The translations under genes were made by a program, and so were the position numbers. The notes beneath the pieces are model-generated. The model did no database searches and was not told where the DNA came from. It saw only the letters and a program-made list of their open reading frames with translations. Positions 9,437 to 17,212 of a stretch of DNA of 64,000 nt are shown here, piece by piece (the stretch's first letter is position 1; each line of letters begins with the position of its first letter). Origin of the DNA: Verrucomicrobiales bacterium (GTDB taxonomy: Bacteria; Verrucomicrobiota; Verrucomicrobiia; Verrucomicrobiales; DEV007); NCBI GenBank assembly GCA_029213065.1, contig JARGPH010000001.1, positions 1 to 64,000 of the forward strand, given 5' to 3'.

Positions 9437-9475
9437 TTTTTTCGCCCCTCACTTTCATCTTAAATCTCTGAAGCC

Positions 9476-10699
9476 ATGCTAAAGAAAGTTTCTCTAACAA
9501 ACGTCCACACCGGAAGGAAATCCGCATTGGTTATCGATACGGATACCGATGCCAAAGCTCTCATCGGTTCGGGAAAAACACAGGTGGAAACAGCCGAGAT
9601 CGCCGATATCAAAGGACTCGACGAAACGATCCAGCGGCTCTCAGCATCGAAGAAGAACCTTGATGACCGCGTTGTTCTCTTCAACGGACTTGCGAAATGT
9701 TTTGATCGGAATATTCCCATCATCAAAAGTTTTCACCTTCAGGCAAACCGGGTGAAGACCCCCCGGTTCCGCGGACTCATTGCCGACGTCGCTGATGATC
9801 TCGCCAAGGGCGAAAAGATCAGCGACGCGATGGCGAAGAAGGATGATGTCTTCACTCCTGATTTGATCGCACTGATTCGTGCCGGAGAGGAAGCGGGAAG
9901 ACTGCCCGAGATTTTCCGGAGAATCGGAAACAGCCAGAAAAAGACTTCACGGATTATCAAAAAGTTGAAGTCCGGAATGATCTATCCCGCAGTCGTGATG
10001 GTCCTCGGGATTGGTGTTGTCATCACGATGAGCTTTACGCTCGTGCCGGCAATGTCAAAACTCTACCAGTCATTGAATCATGATCTCCCTGCCGCAACCA
10101 AGGGAATGATGGCTTTCTCTGATATTCTACTGAAGCAGCCCTGGGTCGTGGCCCTGCCCATTATCGGCCTGATTGCCTTCTTTAAGAACTGGGGAAAAAT
10201 CAACCGGCTGAAGTTCATGCAGGATATGTTCATCAAGATTCCCTCGGTTTCCAATCTCGTGCGAAAATCAGCCGCAGCGGTCGGCTTCCGCACCTTGGCA
10301 CTTCTCATTGAAGCCAACGTCCGACTGACCACAGCTCTTGATATCACTGCGGCGACGTCGTGGCACTATCATTACAAGACATTCTTCACCAAGGTGAGAG
10401 AACACATCATGTCAGGGATGACGATGCCGGATGCCTTCCTCATCGAATCCCACTGGCTCGGAAATGACGGGCGCCTCATTTGCGGATTCATGGAAACAGC
10501 GGCGGAAACAGGCGCCGACACGGAACTCCTCAACGAAATCGCCGAAGATTACGAGGACGAACTCGATACCGCAGCCAATCAAATCGATAAGCTGATCGAG
10601 CCCGTCACGATCGTCCTCCTCGGTTCAATGGTCGGATTTCTCGTCTACGCCATTTACGCGCCCGTCTTCAGCCTCGGGGACGCTCTTCTTAAAAAGTAA
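9476..10699 (+). CDS. pilC: Inner-membrane platform protein PilC/GspF
   Basis: This 407-residue polytopic platform protein transmits ATPase motion to pilin subunits. It contains two T2SSF-type domains (about 60-185 and 265-385), each with the characteristic helical region (SDAMAKKDDVFTPDLIALIRAGEEAG, and RLICGFMETAAETGADTELL). Three membrane segments lie near 165-190, 215-235 and 375-400. The length matches the family. The start at 9476 is the first ATG after the upstream pilin gene, and no Shine-Dalgarno is seen. The next gene is 155 bp away across an AT-rich region with its own promoter candidate. Confidence 0.93.
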   Translation: MLKKVSLTNVHTGRKSALVIDTDTDAKALIGSGKTQVETAEIADIKGLDETIQRLSASKKNLDDRVVLFNGLAKCFDRNIPIIKSFHLQANRVKTPRFRGLIADVADDLAKGEKISDAMAKKDDVFTPDLIALIRAGEEAGRLPEIFRRIGNSQKKTSRIIKKLKSGMIYPAVVMVLGIGVVITMSFTLVPAMSKLYQSLNHDLPAATKGMMAFSDILLKQPWVVALPIIGLIAFFKNWGKINRLKFMQDMFIKIPSVSNLVRKSAAAVGFRTLALLIEANVRLTTALDITAATSWHYHYKTFFTKVREHIMSGMTMPDAFLIESHWLGNDGRLICGFMETAAETGADTELLNEIAEDYEDELDTAANQIDKLIEPVTIVLLGSMVGFLVYAIYAPVFSLGDALLKK

Positions 10700-10754
10700 G
10701 CGAAACCCCGGTCTTACAACGGCCAATGCACAATTGTTAATTTTATAAAAAATA

Positions 10755-10783
10755 TTGTATTTATAGTAAATGCGAATTATATT
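10755..10783 (+). promoter_or_regulatory. Promoter candidate for the first pilin gene
   Basis: TTGTAT (10755-10760) and TATATT (10778-10783) are separated by 17 bases inside an AT-rich stretch following the PilC gene. Transcription from here would give a leader of about 65 bases before the pilin ATG. A separate promoter would allow high pilin expression independent of the assembly genes. No sigma-54 type GG-N10-GC element was seen. Confidence 0.42.
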
Positions 10784-10854
10784 GATCTCGAAGTATTTCG
10801 GTCAACAACATCCCGAACTCTTCATACCAAACCCAACAAAAAGACAACCATACC

Positions 10855-11256
10855 ATGAAAGTAAATAACCATCTCTCGTCCAAGCGCGGCTTCAGCCTTG
10901 TCGAGATGCTCGTCGTCATCGCTGTGATCGGCATCATTGCTGCCATCGCCGTTCCTAACATCGGTCGTATCAACGATTCCGCTAAGGACGCTACCTACCG
11001 CCGAAATGCACAGAACCTTGCTTCTGTTTGCGCATCAGCCCAGGCAGCCGGCCTCGATTTCGTTGGAACTTCCACGAACGAGAAAGCAGTCATCAAGAAG
11101 GTCATCACCGGTAACACGGTTACAGATCCCGGACCATTCCAGAACACATTCTTCGGTGTTCCCGGCTTGAATCCTACCGATGCCGTCAGCGAGACAGCAG
11201 GTGCTGCCAAGTATCTCTCGATCTCCAACGGAATGCTCCAGTACACGGGCAACTAA
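10855..11256 (+). CDS. Type IV pilin-like protein, probable major pilin
   Basis: This 133-residue prepilin has a 12-residue leader ending in Gly, then the textbook FSLVEMLVVIAVIGIIAAIAVPN helix with Glu+5. The remaining domain (about 100 residues) is small, as in GspG-type or short type IVa pilins. Being the shortest canonical member, with its own promoter candidate and a strong hairpin immediately downstream, it is the best candidate for the main subunit. No C-terminal cysteine pair is visible, so the domain is probably stabilised differently, for instance by a calcium site as in GspG; this is inference. Confidence 0.88.
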   Translation: MKVNNHLSSKRGFSLVEMLVVIAVIGIIAAIAVPNIGRINDSAKDATYRRNAQNLASVCASAQAAGLDFVGTSTNEKAVIKKVITGNTVTDPGPFQNTFFGVPGLNPTDAVSETAGAAKYLSISNGMLQYTGN

Positions 11257-11308
11257 TTCGTAGGCGTCGAATCAGCTTTAGCTGAGACACTCTACCAATT
11301 GATCTTTC

Positions 11309-11337
11309 GTCCGGCATCCTGCCTATGGATGCCGGAC
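11309..11337 (+). terminator. Perfect hairpin between pilin genes (attenuator or mRNA-stabilising stem)
   Basis: An 11-bp perfect stem (GTCCGGCATCC, 11309-11319, pairing with 11327-11337) has a 7-base loop. It lies in the 122-bp gap after the first pilin stop. It is followed by pyrimidine-rich sequence, not a clean T-run, so it may be an incomplete terminator or a 3' processing barrier. Either would make the first pilin more abundant than the genes downstream. A smaller palindrome (TCAGCTTTAGCTGA) lies just before it. Confidence 0.6.
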
Positions 11338-11378
11338 GCCCCTCTCCTCTTCTATTATTTTGAATCACCAGTTTTGAA

Positions 11379-11807
11379 ATGAAAACTAACACCGCTAACC
11401 GAACGAACAATGCATTCACCATGGTGGAAATGCTTATCGTCATTGCCGTGATAGGAATCATGTCAGCACTGGTCATTTCCTCTTTCTCAAACGCGGCGCA
11501 GGACAGCCGACGTGTTGTTGCCCGCCAGCAACAGGCCGCCGTCCAAAACGCGGTCAACGCCTGGGTAGCGGAGAAATCCTCCAGAACCAGCCTTTACGAC
11601 GCGAGAACGGAGTACAACGCTAAAACCAACGGTGAAGACAAGCTCGACGAAATCCAGAGGTATCTCGACGACTCTACTTACCAGCATTTTAAGGACAACA
11701 CTTCGGACAATAATAAGATCCAAAGTGCCGCGCTTAAGAAAACCGGCCAGCATCTAACACTCAGCCCGTGGCTCGCTGGTTCCTACCCCAAAGTTTCACT
11801 GGATTAA
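11379..11807 (+). CDS. Pilin-like protein
   Basis: This 142-residue prepilin has a 12-residue leader ending in Asn-Ala, then FTMVEMLIVIAVIGIMSALVISSF. The residue before the cleavage site is Ala instead of Gly, which some prepilin peptidases accept. Glu+5 is kept. The C-terminal domain is polar and helical at first (RRVVARQQQAAVQNAVNAWV). It is the second of four consecutive pilin-like genes and is likely a minor subunit. No Shine-Dalgarno sequence precedes the ATG. Confidence 0.83.
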   Translation: MKTNTANRTNNAFTMVEMLIVIAVIGIMSALVISSFSNAAQDSRRVVARQQQAAVQNAVNAWVAEKSSRTSLYDARTEYNAKTNGEDKLDEIQRYLDDSTYQHFKDNTSDNNKIQSAALKKTGQHLTLSPWLAGSYPKVSLD

Positions 11808-11833
11808 TCCCCATCCCCTACCACGCCAAGATA

Positions 11834-12226
11834 ATGAGAAATATACAATCCAAACCCCGCGGATTCTCACTGGTCGAAGTACTCGCCGCTGTGGGCATCA
11901 TCGGAATTATCGCCTTCCTCGCAATCCCTAACATTGTCGCAATCAAAGAGGATTCCGAAACCAACCTGGCTATTTCCAGAGCTGAGGCAGCCAACATGGC
12001 GATCGTCTCTTACATTCAGGCTAACGGCAAAGACGCTGTTGCAGCGAACTGGGGAACCCTCAACAACCAGGGCCGCTACGCAAAGCTCCTTCCCTACCTC
12101 TCCTTTGCACCGGCTACGATTGTCGAATTTTCACCCAACGGGTTCACGATCACTCTTCCGGCAAACTTGAATGCGCTGACAAAATCAACCCTGCTTGATT
12201 ATGCAAACAAGCCGGTTCCCTACTAG
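11834..12226 (+). CDS. Pilin-like protein
   Basis: The ATG at 11834 gives a normal 10-residue basic leader (MRNIQSKPRG) before FSLVEVLAAVGIIGIIAFLAIPN. The upstream in-frame codons overlap the preceding gene and are less likely to be used. The 130-residue product has Gly-1, Phe+1 and Glu+5, all canonical. The C-terminal domain is small, like that of the first pilin, so the two may be paralogues serving as alternative subunits. It lies 26 bp after the previous gene. Confidence 0.83.
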   Translation: MRNIQSKPRGFSLVEVLAAVGIIGIIAFLAIPNIVAIKEDSETNLAISRAEAANMAIVSYIQANGKDAVAANWGTLNNQGRYAKLLPYLSFAPATIVEFSPNGFTITLPANLNALTKSTLLDYANKPVPY

Positions 12227-12247
12227 CACCCACACTCTTTCTTTCAG

Positions 12248-12748
12248 ATGAAGCTCAACTCGCAACCATACTCAGCCGGTATCTCACTGGTCGAAGTCAT
12301 CACTACCGTTGCAGTCCTCGGAATTCTTTCGTCCCTGGCCGTCCCTGCTTATCATCGGGTGATCAGTGGCTCGAGCACAACGATTGCTTCAAATCTCGTT
12401 GAAACCTTAAACGGAGCGACCAAAAAATTCAGTCACTCCCAGTGGGATCTCATCTATACCGCTAAGCCGACTCAGGCGAGTGACGAACTTTACGTCCTCA
12501 GAACGCTGCAATGGAAAGACCCTGACACCACAGGCGAGTTAAATCCGGGCGGCCCTTTCATGACACCCAACTGGAGTCCCGCGACGTCTTCGAGCGACGA
12601 AGATTACCGCGCGGAGTGGACCGGGTCTTCATGGCGCCTCCTCGAGCCCGGAGAATCCGGGACCGGCCTCAAACTGGCCCTGGATGCAAGTGATGTCGGG
12701 ACGGGCTATACCTTCCCCTCCGATTTCAAACCTGCCGGCGCAAACTAA
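12248..12748 (+). CDS. Pilin-like protein, GspH/minor-pilin type
   Basis: This 166-residue prepilin has an 11-residue leader ending in Ala-Gly, then ISLVEVITTVAVLGILSSLAVPAY. Residue +1 is Ile, not Phe, but Glu+5 is present. The C-terminal domain is larger than in the neighbours, with Trp-rich patches (NWSPATSS, YRAEWTGSSW). It is the last of four adjacent pilin-like genes and directly precedes the assembly ATPase, 42 bp away. It probably acts as a minor pilin, but its exact class cannot be fixed. Confidence 0.8.
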   Translation: MKLNSQPYSAGISLVEVITTVAVLGILSSLAVPAYHRVISGSSTTIASNLVETLNGATKKFSHSQWDLIYTAKPTQASDELYVLRTLQWKDPDTTGELNPGGPFMTPNWSPATSSSDEDYRAEWTGSSWRLLEPGESGTGLKLALDASDVGTGYTFPSDFKPAGAN

Positions 12749-12790
12749 GTCCCTTTATTCACTTTTTTCTTCCTATCCCACCTCTCCCCA

Positions 12791-14968
12791 ATGTCTTCAC
12801 TCGGAACAAACAGCCCGCTTATCAAGGGGTCGCCAACAGATCTCGATACCGGAAGCGCCTCCGGTTCAAAGGACATGGCAAAATTCGGAGCAGCCTTTTC
12901 AGGGCTGATCTCACTGGAGGGCATGGCCGTCCAGTTTGGCATGCTCCCGGTGAAGCTTGCCCGGGAGACCTGCTCGGTGGAGGCGGAAAACTTGATCCGC
13001 CGGCTGGGACGCAACCCCCGTTCCGAAAACCCCTGGTTACCCATTTCGACGCTGGGCCCATTACCCATTTTTGCGCATCACGAACCGAAGTCCGAGGATA
13101 TGTGGGGAGTTCCCTCCTGCCTTGCCGTGCGGGTCGTAATCTCCGAGGAACAGTATGAGAAAATCCGTCGCGACCTCGTGATGCGACTTTCCAATACTCC
13201 GCTTCCATCAGAAGGGACTCTGGGCCAGATGGTGGCACCGAACCTCGCGAACAACGATCTCGAGGCGGCCTTCCGCTGGTTGCTGGAAAACTACCCTTAC
13301 TCCGAGGAGGAGAATGAGCGAATCTCGATGCTTTACGCGGAAGCGGTGGACAAACACGGCTACGTAGATCAGGAGGGTTTCAACGCGATCATCCCTTCAC
13401 TGGGGGTTGCACTCCAATACCTCAGTTGCGGCCCTTCAATGCTGTGCTTCAACCCCGAGGAAGTGCCCAAGCAGGACATCGTTTCCCACGGCATGCTGGA
13501 AAAACACGAGGTCTACCCGGTCTATGCAGGAGAACATCGGGTCTACCTCCTTTCAACCTCCGAGGACAATTTCGCGCTCGAGGACGAATGGCTTTCCCAG
13601 GGAAATGACCCGGTTGAATTTATTCCCGTCATCGCTGACCTGAAGGCGATCAAAGCGCTCATCAGCCGGACCGGCTCTTCAGGCGTAGCCCAGGCCGGCG
13701 TCGAAGTCGAACGCTCGCAACTTACAGTTTCGAACGCGGAAGGTCTCGTTGAGATCATGCCGGATGACGTCGCGCTGATCAATCCTCAGAATGTGAATCA
13801 CACCGCGGAAGAGTTGATGCATTGGGTATTTTACACTGCAATCACCAACCGGGCTTCTGATCTTCACCTCGAAAAATATTACAATGTAGCCCGTTTCCGT
13901 GCCCGTATTGACGGCAAGCTCCGGACCATCTACACAGCTCCCGAGGAGATGATGCAACGCTTCATCGCGCTGATCAAAAACTACGCTAACATGAGCCAAA
14001 CCCGACAGGAGGCTCTCGACGGACGAATCGCTCTCGCAATCGGCACGCGGCGTGTTGACGTTCGTGTCGCCGCAGTTCCCTGCCGCAGCGAAATGCAGAA
14101 GATCATTATGCGTTTCCTCGACAAGCAGGACGGACTGAAAGAACTTTCCGAACTCAATTTCTCGAAACGTCAGGGAATGATTGTGAAGCGGGTCATGAGC
14201 CGTGATCAGGGCCTCATCCTCATCACAGGACCTACCGGGTCCGGCAAAACCACTACGCTCTACGCTCTCATTAACAGCGTGAACGACGAAGGTATTAACA
14301 TTCACACGATCGAGGATCCTATCGAATACGAGATCGAGGGAATCAACCAGACACAGACCGATCCGACTCACGGCCTGACATTCAGCAATGGACTTCGTGC
14401 GCTCCTGCGCTCAGATCCGGATGTCATTCTGATCGGTGAGTGCCGTGATCAGGAAACCGCGACTTCCGCGATCAATGCCTCTTTGACAGGCCACCTCGTC
14501 CTGACAACCTTACACGCGAACGATTCGCTAAGAGCCGTTTCACGTCTCCTTTCCATGGGTGTCGAGCCCCATCTTGTGGGTGACTCTCTTGCAATGTCTC
14601 AAGCTCAGCGACTGGTTCGCCGCCTCTGCAACTATTGCAAGCGACCATCGAAACCGAATCCGAAGATACTCGAACTGTTTGCCCGCCAGGGTATCCGCCA
14701 TGCGAATGCCGACACGACCCTGTTCACCGCAACGGGGTGCCAGGAATGCGCGGGAACCGGGTATTCAGGCAGGGTCGCCCTGATGGAAATGGCGGAGATC
14801 AATGCTGAGATTGCAGATCTCATTGAAGTACAAGCCACTCAGACTGAACTTAAGAAAGCGGCCCTGAAATCTGGATTTCAGACACTTTATCAGGAAGGTT
14901 TAACTCATGTCCTTGCAGGAAACACGACTCTGGACGAAATTAAGAAAGTCAGCTACACCGCATTTTAA
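12791..14968 (+). CDS. pilB: PilB/GspE assembly ATPase
   Basis: This 725-residue ATPase drives pilus or pseudopilus polymerisation from the cytoplasm. An N-terminal GspE_N/MshEN-like region (about 1-320) is followed by the catalytic part. Walker A is GPTGSGKT (480-487), the Asp box is HTIEDPIEYEI, the Walker B-like segment is VILIGECRDQETA, and the His box is TGHLVLTTLHAND. A four-cysteine zinc site (CNYC ... CQEC, about 613-655) marks it as GspE/PilB and separates it from PilT. The N-terminal region is longer than in many homologues. It ends the structural part of the operon, 17 bp before the response regulator. Confidence 0.93.
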   Translation: MSSLGTNSPLIKGSPTDLDTGSASGSKDMAKFGAAFSGLISLEGMAVQFGMLPVKLARETCSVEAENLIRRLGRNPRSENPWLPISTLGPLPIFAHHEPKSEDMWGVPSCLAVRVVISEEQYEKIRRDLVMRLSNTPLPSEGTLGQMVAPNLANNDLEAAFRWLLENYPYSEEENERISMLYAEAVDKHGYVDQEGFNAIIPSLGVALQYLSCGPSMLCFNPEEVPKQDIVSHGMLEKHEVYPVYAGEHRVYLLSTSEDNFALEDEWLSQGNDPVEFIPVIADLKAIKALISRTGSSGVAQAGVEVERSQLTVSNAEGLVEIMPDDVALINPQNVNHTAEELMHWVFYTAITNRASDLHLEKYYNVARFRARIDGKLRTIYTAPEEMMQRFIALIKNYANMSQTRQEALDGRIALAIGTRRVDVRVAAVPCRSEMQKIIMRFLDKQDGLKELSELNFSKRQGMIVKRVMSRDQGLILITGPTGSGKTTTLYALINSVNDEGINIHTIEDPIEYEIEGINQTQTDPTHGLTFSNGLRALLRSDPDVILIGECRDQETATSAINASLTGHLVLTTLHANDSLRAVSRLLSMGVEPHLVGDSLAMSQAQRLVRRLCNYCKRPSKPNPKILELFARQGIRHANADTTLFTATGCQECAGTGYSGRVALMEMAEINAEIADLIEVQATQTELKKAALKSGFQTLYQEGLTHVLAGNTTLDEIKKVSYTAF

Positions 14969-14985
14969 TCCCGACAATCATCACT

Positions 14986-15441
14986 ATGAACGCCACAGAA
15001 ACAGCCCCGGAAACCGCGCCAGCAATGGCAGAACCAACCCCGCGAGTCCTCATCGTCGATGACGAGAGAGCGATGCAGATGTTGGCTGGCGCGATCGTTG
15101 ATAAACTCGGTTACGACTTCACCTGCGCCTCCAGCGGCGAAGAGGCCGCCGAACTGACGAAACAGGCAATAGAGGAAGGAAATCGATACTCAGTTGTGGT
15201 CATGGACCTTGCCCTTCCCGGTGGAATGTCAGGACTCGAGGCAACTATCGCCATCAAGCAACTGGACGCAGACGCACAAGTCATCGTGAGCAGCGGCTAC
15301 CTTGAGCAGAACGCCCGTTCGGCAGCGCTTGAACACGGCTTTGCAGGGATCCTTCCCAAGCCTTACACGGCAGATCGCCTCGCCTCAGAACTCAAATGGG
15401 TCGTGAAGCGAAGCAACGCCGCCACTCAGGAAAACGTCTGA
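14986..15441 (+). CDS. Single-domain response regulator (CheY-like)
   Basis: This 151-residue protein has a Pro/Ala-rich N-terminal tail (about 20 residues) and one receiver domain. It shows the acidic pair (IVDDERAM), the phosphoacceptor Asp in VVVMDLALPGG, a Ser switch residue in IVSSGYL and the conserved Lys in LPKPYT. There is no output domain, so it must signal by protein contact. Its position at the end of the pilus locus suggests control of assembly or motility, as for PilG/PilH-type regulators; this is inference. A 7-bp inverted repeat (15440-15446 / 15465-15471) spans the convergent gene ends. Confidence 0.88.
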   Translation: MNATETAPETAPAMAEPTPRVLIVDDERAMQMLAGAIVDKLGYDFTCASSGEEAAELTKQAIEEGNRYSVVVMDLALPGGMSGLEATIAIKQLDADAQVIVSSGYLEQNARSAALEHGFAGILPKPYTADRLASELKWVVKRSNAATQENV

Positions 15442-15447
15442 GCCGGT

Positions 15448-17103
15448 TCACTGTGGATTCTGATCCGGCTCATCGCCGGATCGCACCCCGGAGTCTTCAT
15501 CGCTCCGGTAGCTCGCAACCACGAGGCCGCTGAGATATTTGTCAGGATTTTCCACGGCCTCTTCTGTGATCAAAAAGGTATCCTGCCCCGTATTCTTGCG
15601 GATCAGGTTAAGACCGAACTGAAAGTCGCGGAAAAGCTCTTCGCACACTTGGAGAATGCTCTGATTCTTCACTTCCGACAAGGAAGCTATCCTCGCGGCG
15701 GCGTCGTTCCGGATATTAAGTCGCACACCGTGACTTTCCTCGAATTTCCTCCGGAAGGCCGCGATTTCAGCGATGACCCGCCCGTCCCCGACAGGGCCGG
15801 CATCTGAAAGGATAGAATCCAGCGTTGCCACGGGATCTTTCACGAGATCTCCACTCACGGACAGCTCAGTGATTGAAGTTCCCGGCAGTTCAAATTTAAA
15901 ATTTCTGAGAAGCCGCTCACAAACCGTCATGAGTCCCCTCGCCCCGGTTTTCTCTTTTTCGGCAGCGGTCGCTATTTCCTGCAAAGCCTCATCCGAAAAC
16001 TGCGCCCGGATTCCAAACGCCTCAAACTCGCGCTCATACTGGCGAATCAGACTCCCTTCAGAGTTTTTCATTATGTTGAAAAGATCATCCGCATCGAGAT
16101 GATCGCAGACAACCCGCACCGGAAGCCGGCCTATGAACTCGGCTTCGAATCCAAAGTCGATGAAATCACGGGTCTCCACCAACTCTTCAAGGAGCGTCTC
16201 CTGAATGCCGGCGCTGCTCTCAGCTGAGAAACCTATAGCACCCTGACGAACACGCTTCTCGACGATCTTTTCAAGCCCCGAAAAGGCGCCACTGACAATA
16301 AAGAGGATGTGCCGGGTATTAATCGAATCTTTCCCTGATTTACCGCCTTTGCTCATCTCAAACATCGCCTGCATTTGAGACTGCATGTCCTGGGGATTGC
16401 GAACCGGGACTTCGGTCTCCTCCATCAACTTGAGCAAAGTCGTCTGCACGCCCCTGCCACTGACATCCCTGCCCGAGGAATTGGAGGCGGTCGCAATCTT
16501 GTCGATTTCATCGATGTAAACGATCCCGTATTCAGCGAGGGAAACATCCCCGTCGGCCTTCCTCACCAGCTCCCGAACGAGATCATCAACGTCAGCGCCG
16601 ACATATCCCGTCTCGGAAAATTTGGTTGCATCCGCTTTCACGAAGGGCACCCCGATCAACTCGGCAATATGTTTCACCAGATAGGTTTTCCCGACTCCGG
16701 TTGGCCCTACCACAATCACATTCTGTTTCGCGAATTCAATTTTACCGGCCTCCTCCGGGCTCTCCTGTTCGAGGCGCCTCAAATATTTGGCGTGATTGTA
16801 GTGATCACACACCGCTATCGAAAGAGCCTTTTTGGCTTCATCCTGACGAATCACAAATCGATCGAGATGCTTTTTGATATCGCGGGGAAGCAGGTCGAAA
16901 TCGAAAACATCGACCGGGTCCTCTGATTTCACATCGTGCGTTTCTCCCGAGCTCTCAGGAGCGTTGGCAAATGGATTCATGCCATCCGGCATCGATGAGA
17001 AAGAAACCTGATCGCCGAAATTCGACTTTAAAAATTCCGAAAGTTTTCGCGAAATTTCATCAGGATCAGGAAAGGGCGTATTGTCGTCGTCTTTATCGCT
17101 CAT
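15448..17103 (-). CDS. ClpX-like AAA+ unfoldase with duplicated C-terminal small domain
   Basis: The ATG at 17103 (551 residues) is chosen over a GTG at 17154. The AAA+ core has Walker A GPTGVGKT (133-140), the pore loop GYVG (166-169), Walker B IVYIDEID (194-201), an IGF tripeptide (290-292) placed like the ClpP-docking loop of ClpX, and the sensor-2 GARG (387-390). The usual four-cysteine zinc domain of ClpX is missing; the N-terminal 75 residues are acidic and low in complexity. The small domain (about 357-430) appears repeated at about 451-527: VCERLLRNFKFEL (394-406) matches VCEELFRDFQFGL (486-498). No clpP is nearby. It is probably an ATP-dependent unfoldase, but ClpP partnership is unproven. 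Confidence 0.88.
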   Translation of the reverse strand: MSDKDDDNTPFPDPDEISRKLSEFLKSNFGDQVSFSSMPDGMNPFANAPESSGETHDVKSEDPVDVFDFDLLPRDIKKHLDRFVIRQDEAKKALSIAVCDHYNHAKYLRRLEQESPEEAGKIEFAKQNVIVVGPTGVGKTYLVKHIAELIGVPFVKADATKFSETGYVGADVDDLVRELVRKADGDVSLAEYGIVYIDEIDKIATASNSSGRDVSGRGVQTTLLKLMEETEVPVRNPQDMQSQMQAMFEMSKGGKSGKDSINTRHILFIVSGAFSGLEKIVEKRVRQGAIGFSAESSAGIQETLLEELVETRDFIDFGFEAEFIGRLPVRVVCDHLDADDLFNIMKNSEGSLIRQYEREFEAFGIRAQFSDEALQEIATAAEKEKTGARGLMTVCERLLRNFKFELPGTSITELSVSGDLVKDPVATLDSILSDAGPVGDGRVIAEIAAFRRKFEESHGVRLNIRNDAAARIASLSEVKNQSILQVCEELFRDFQFGLNLIRKNTGQDTFLITEEAVENPDKYLSGLVVASYRSDEDSGVRSGDEPDQNPQ

Positions 17104-17212
17104 GGCAGAATTGTTGATCAGGACTGATAAGCCCGATACATCTAGACCACCCACTACAAGGGGCGTTCAATTTTGTAACTACGAATCTTGAGTGGTTCCA
17201 CTCAAAAACAGA

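Noticed and set aside
17104-17154. GTG start for the ClpX-like gene
   Set aside because: The ATG at 17103 starts a typical acidic N-terminus; the extra 17 residues have no support from a ribosome-binding site.
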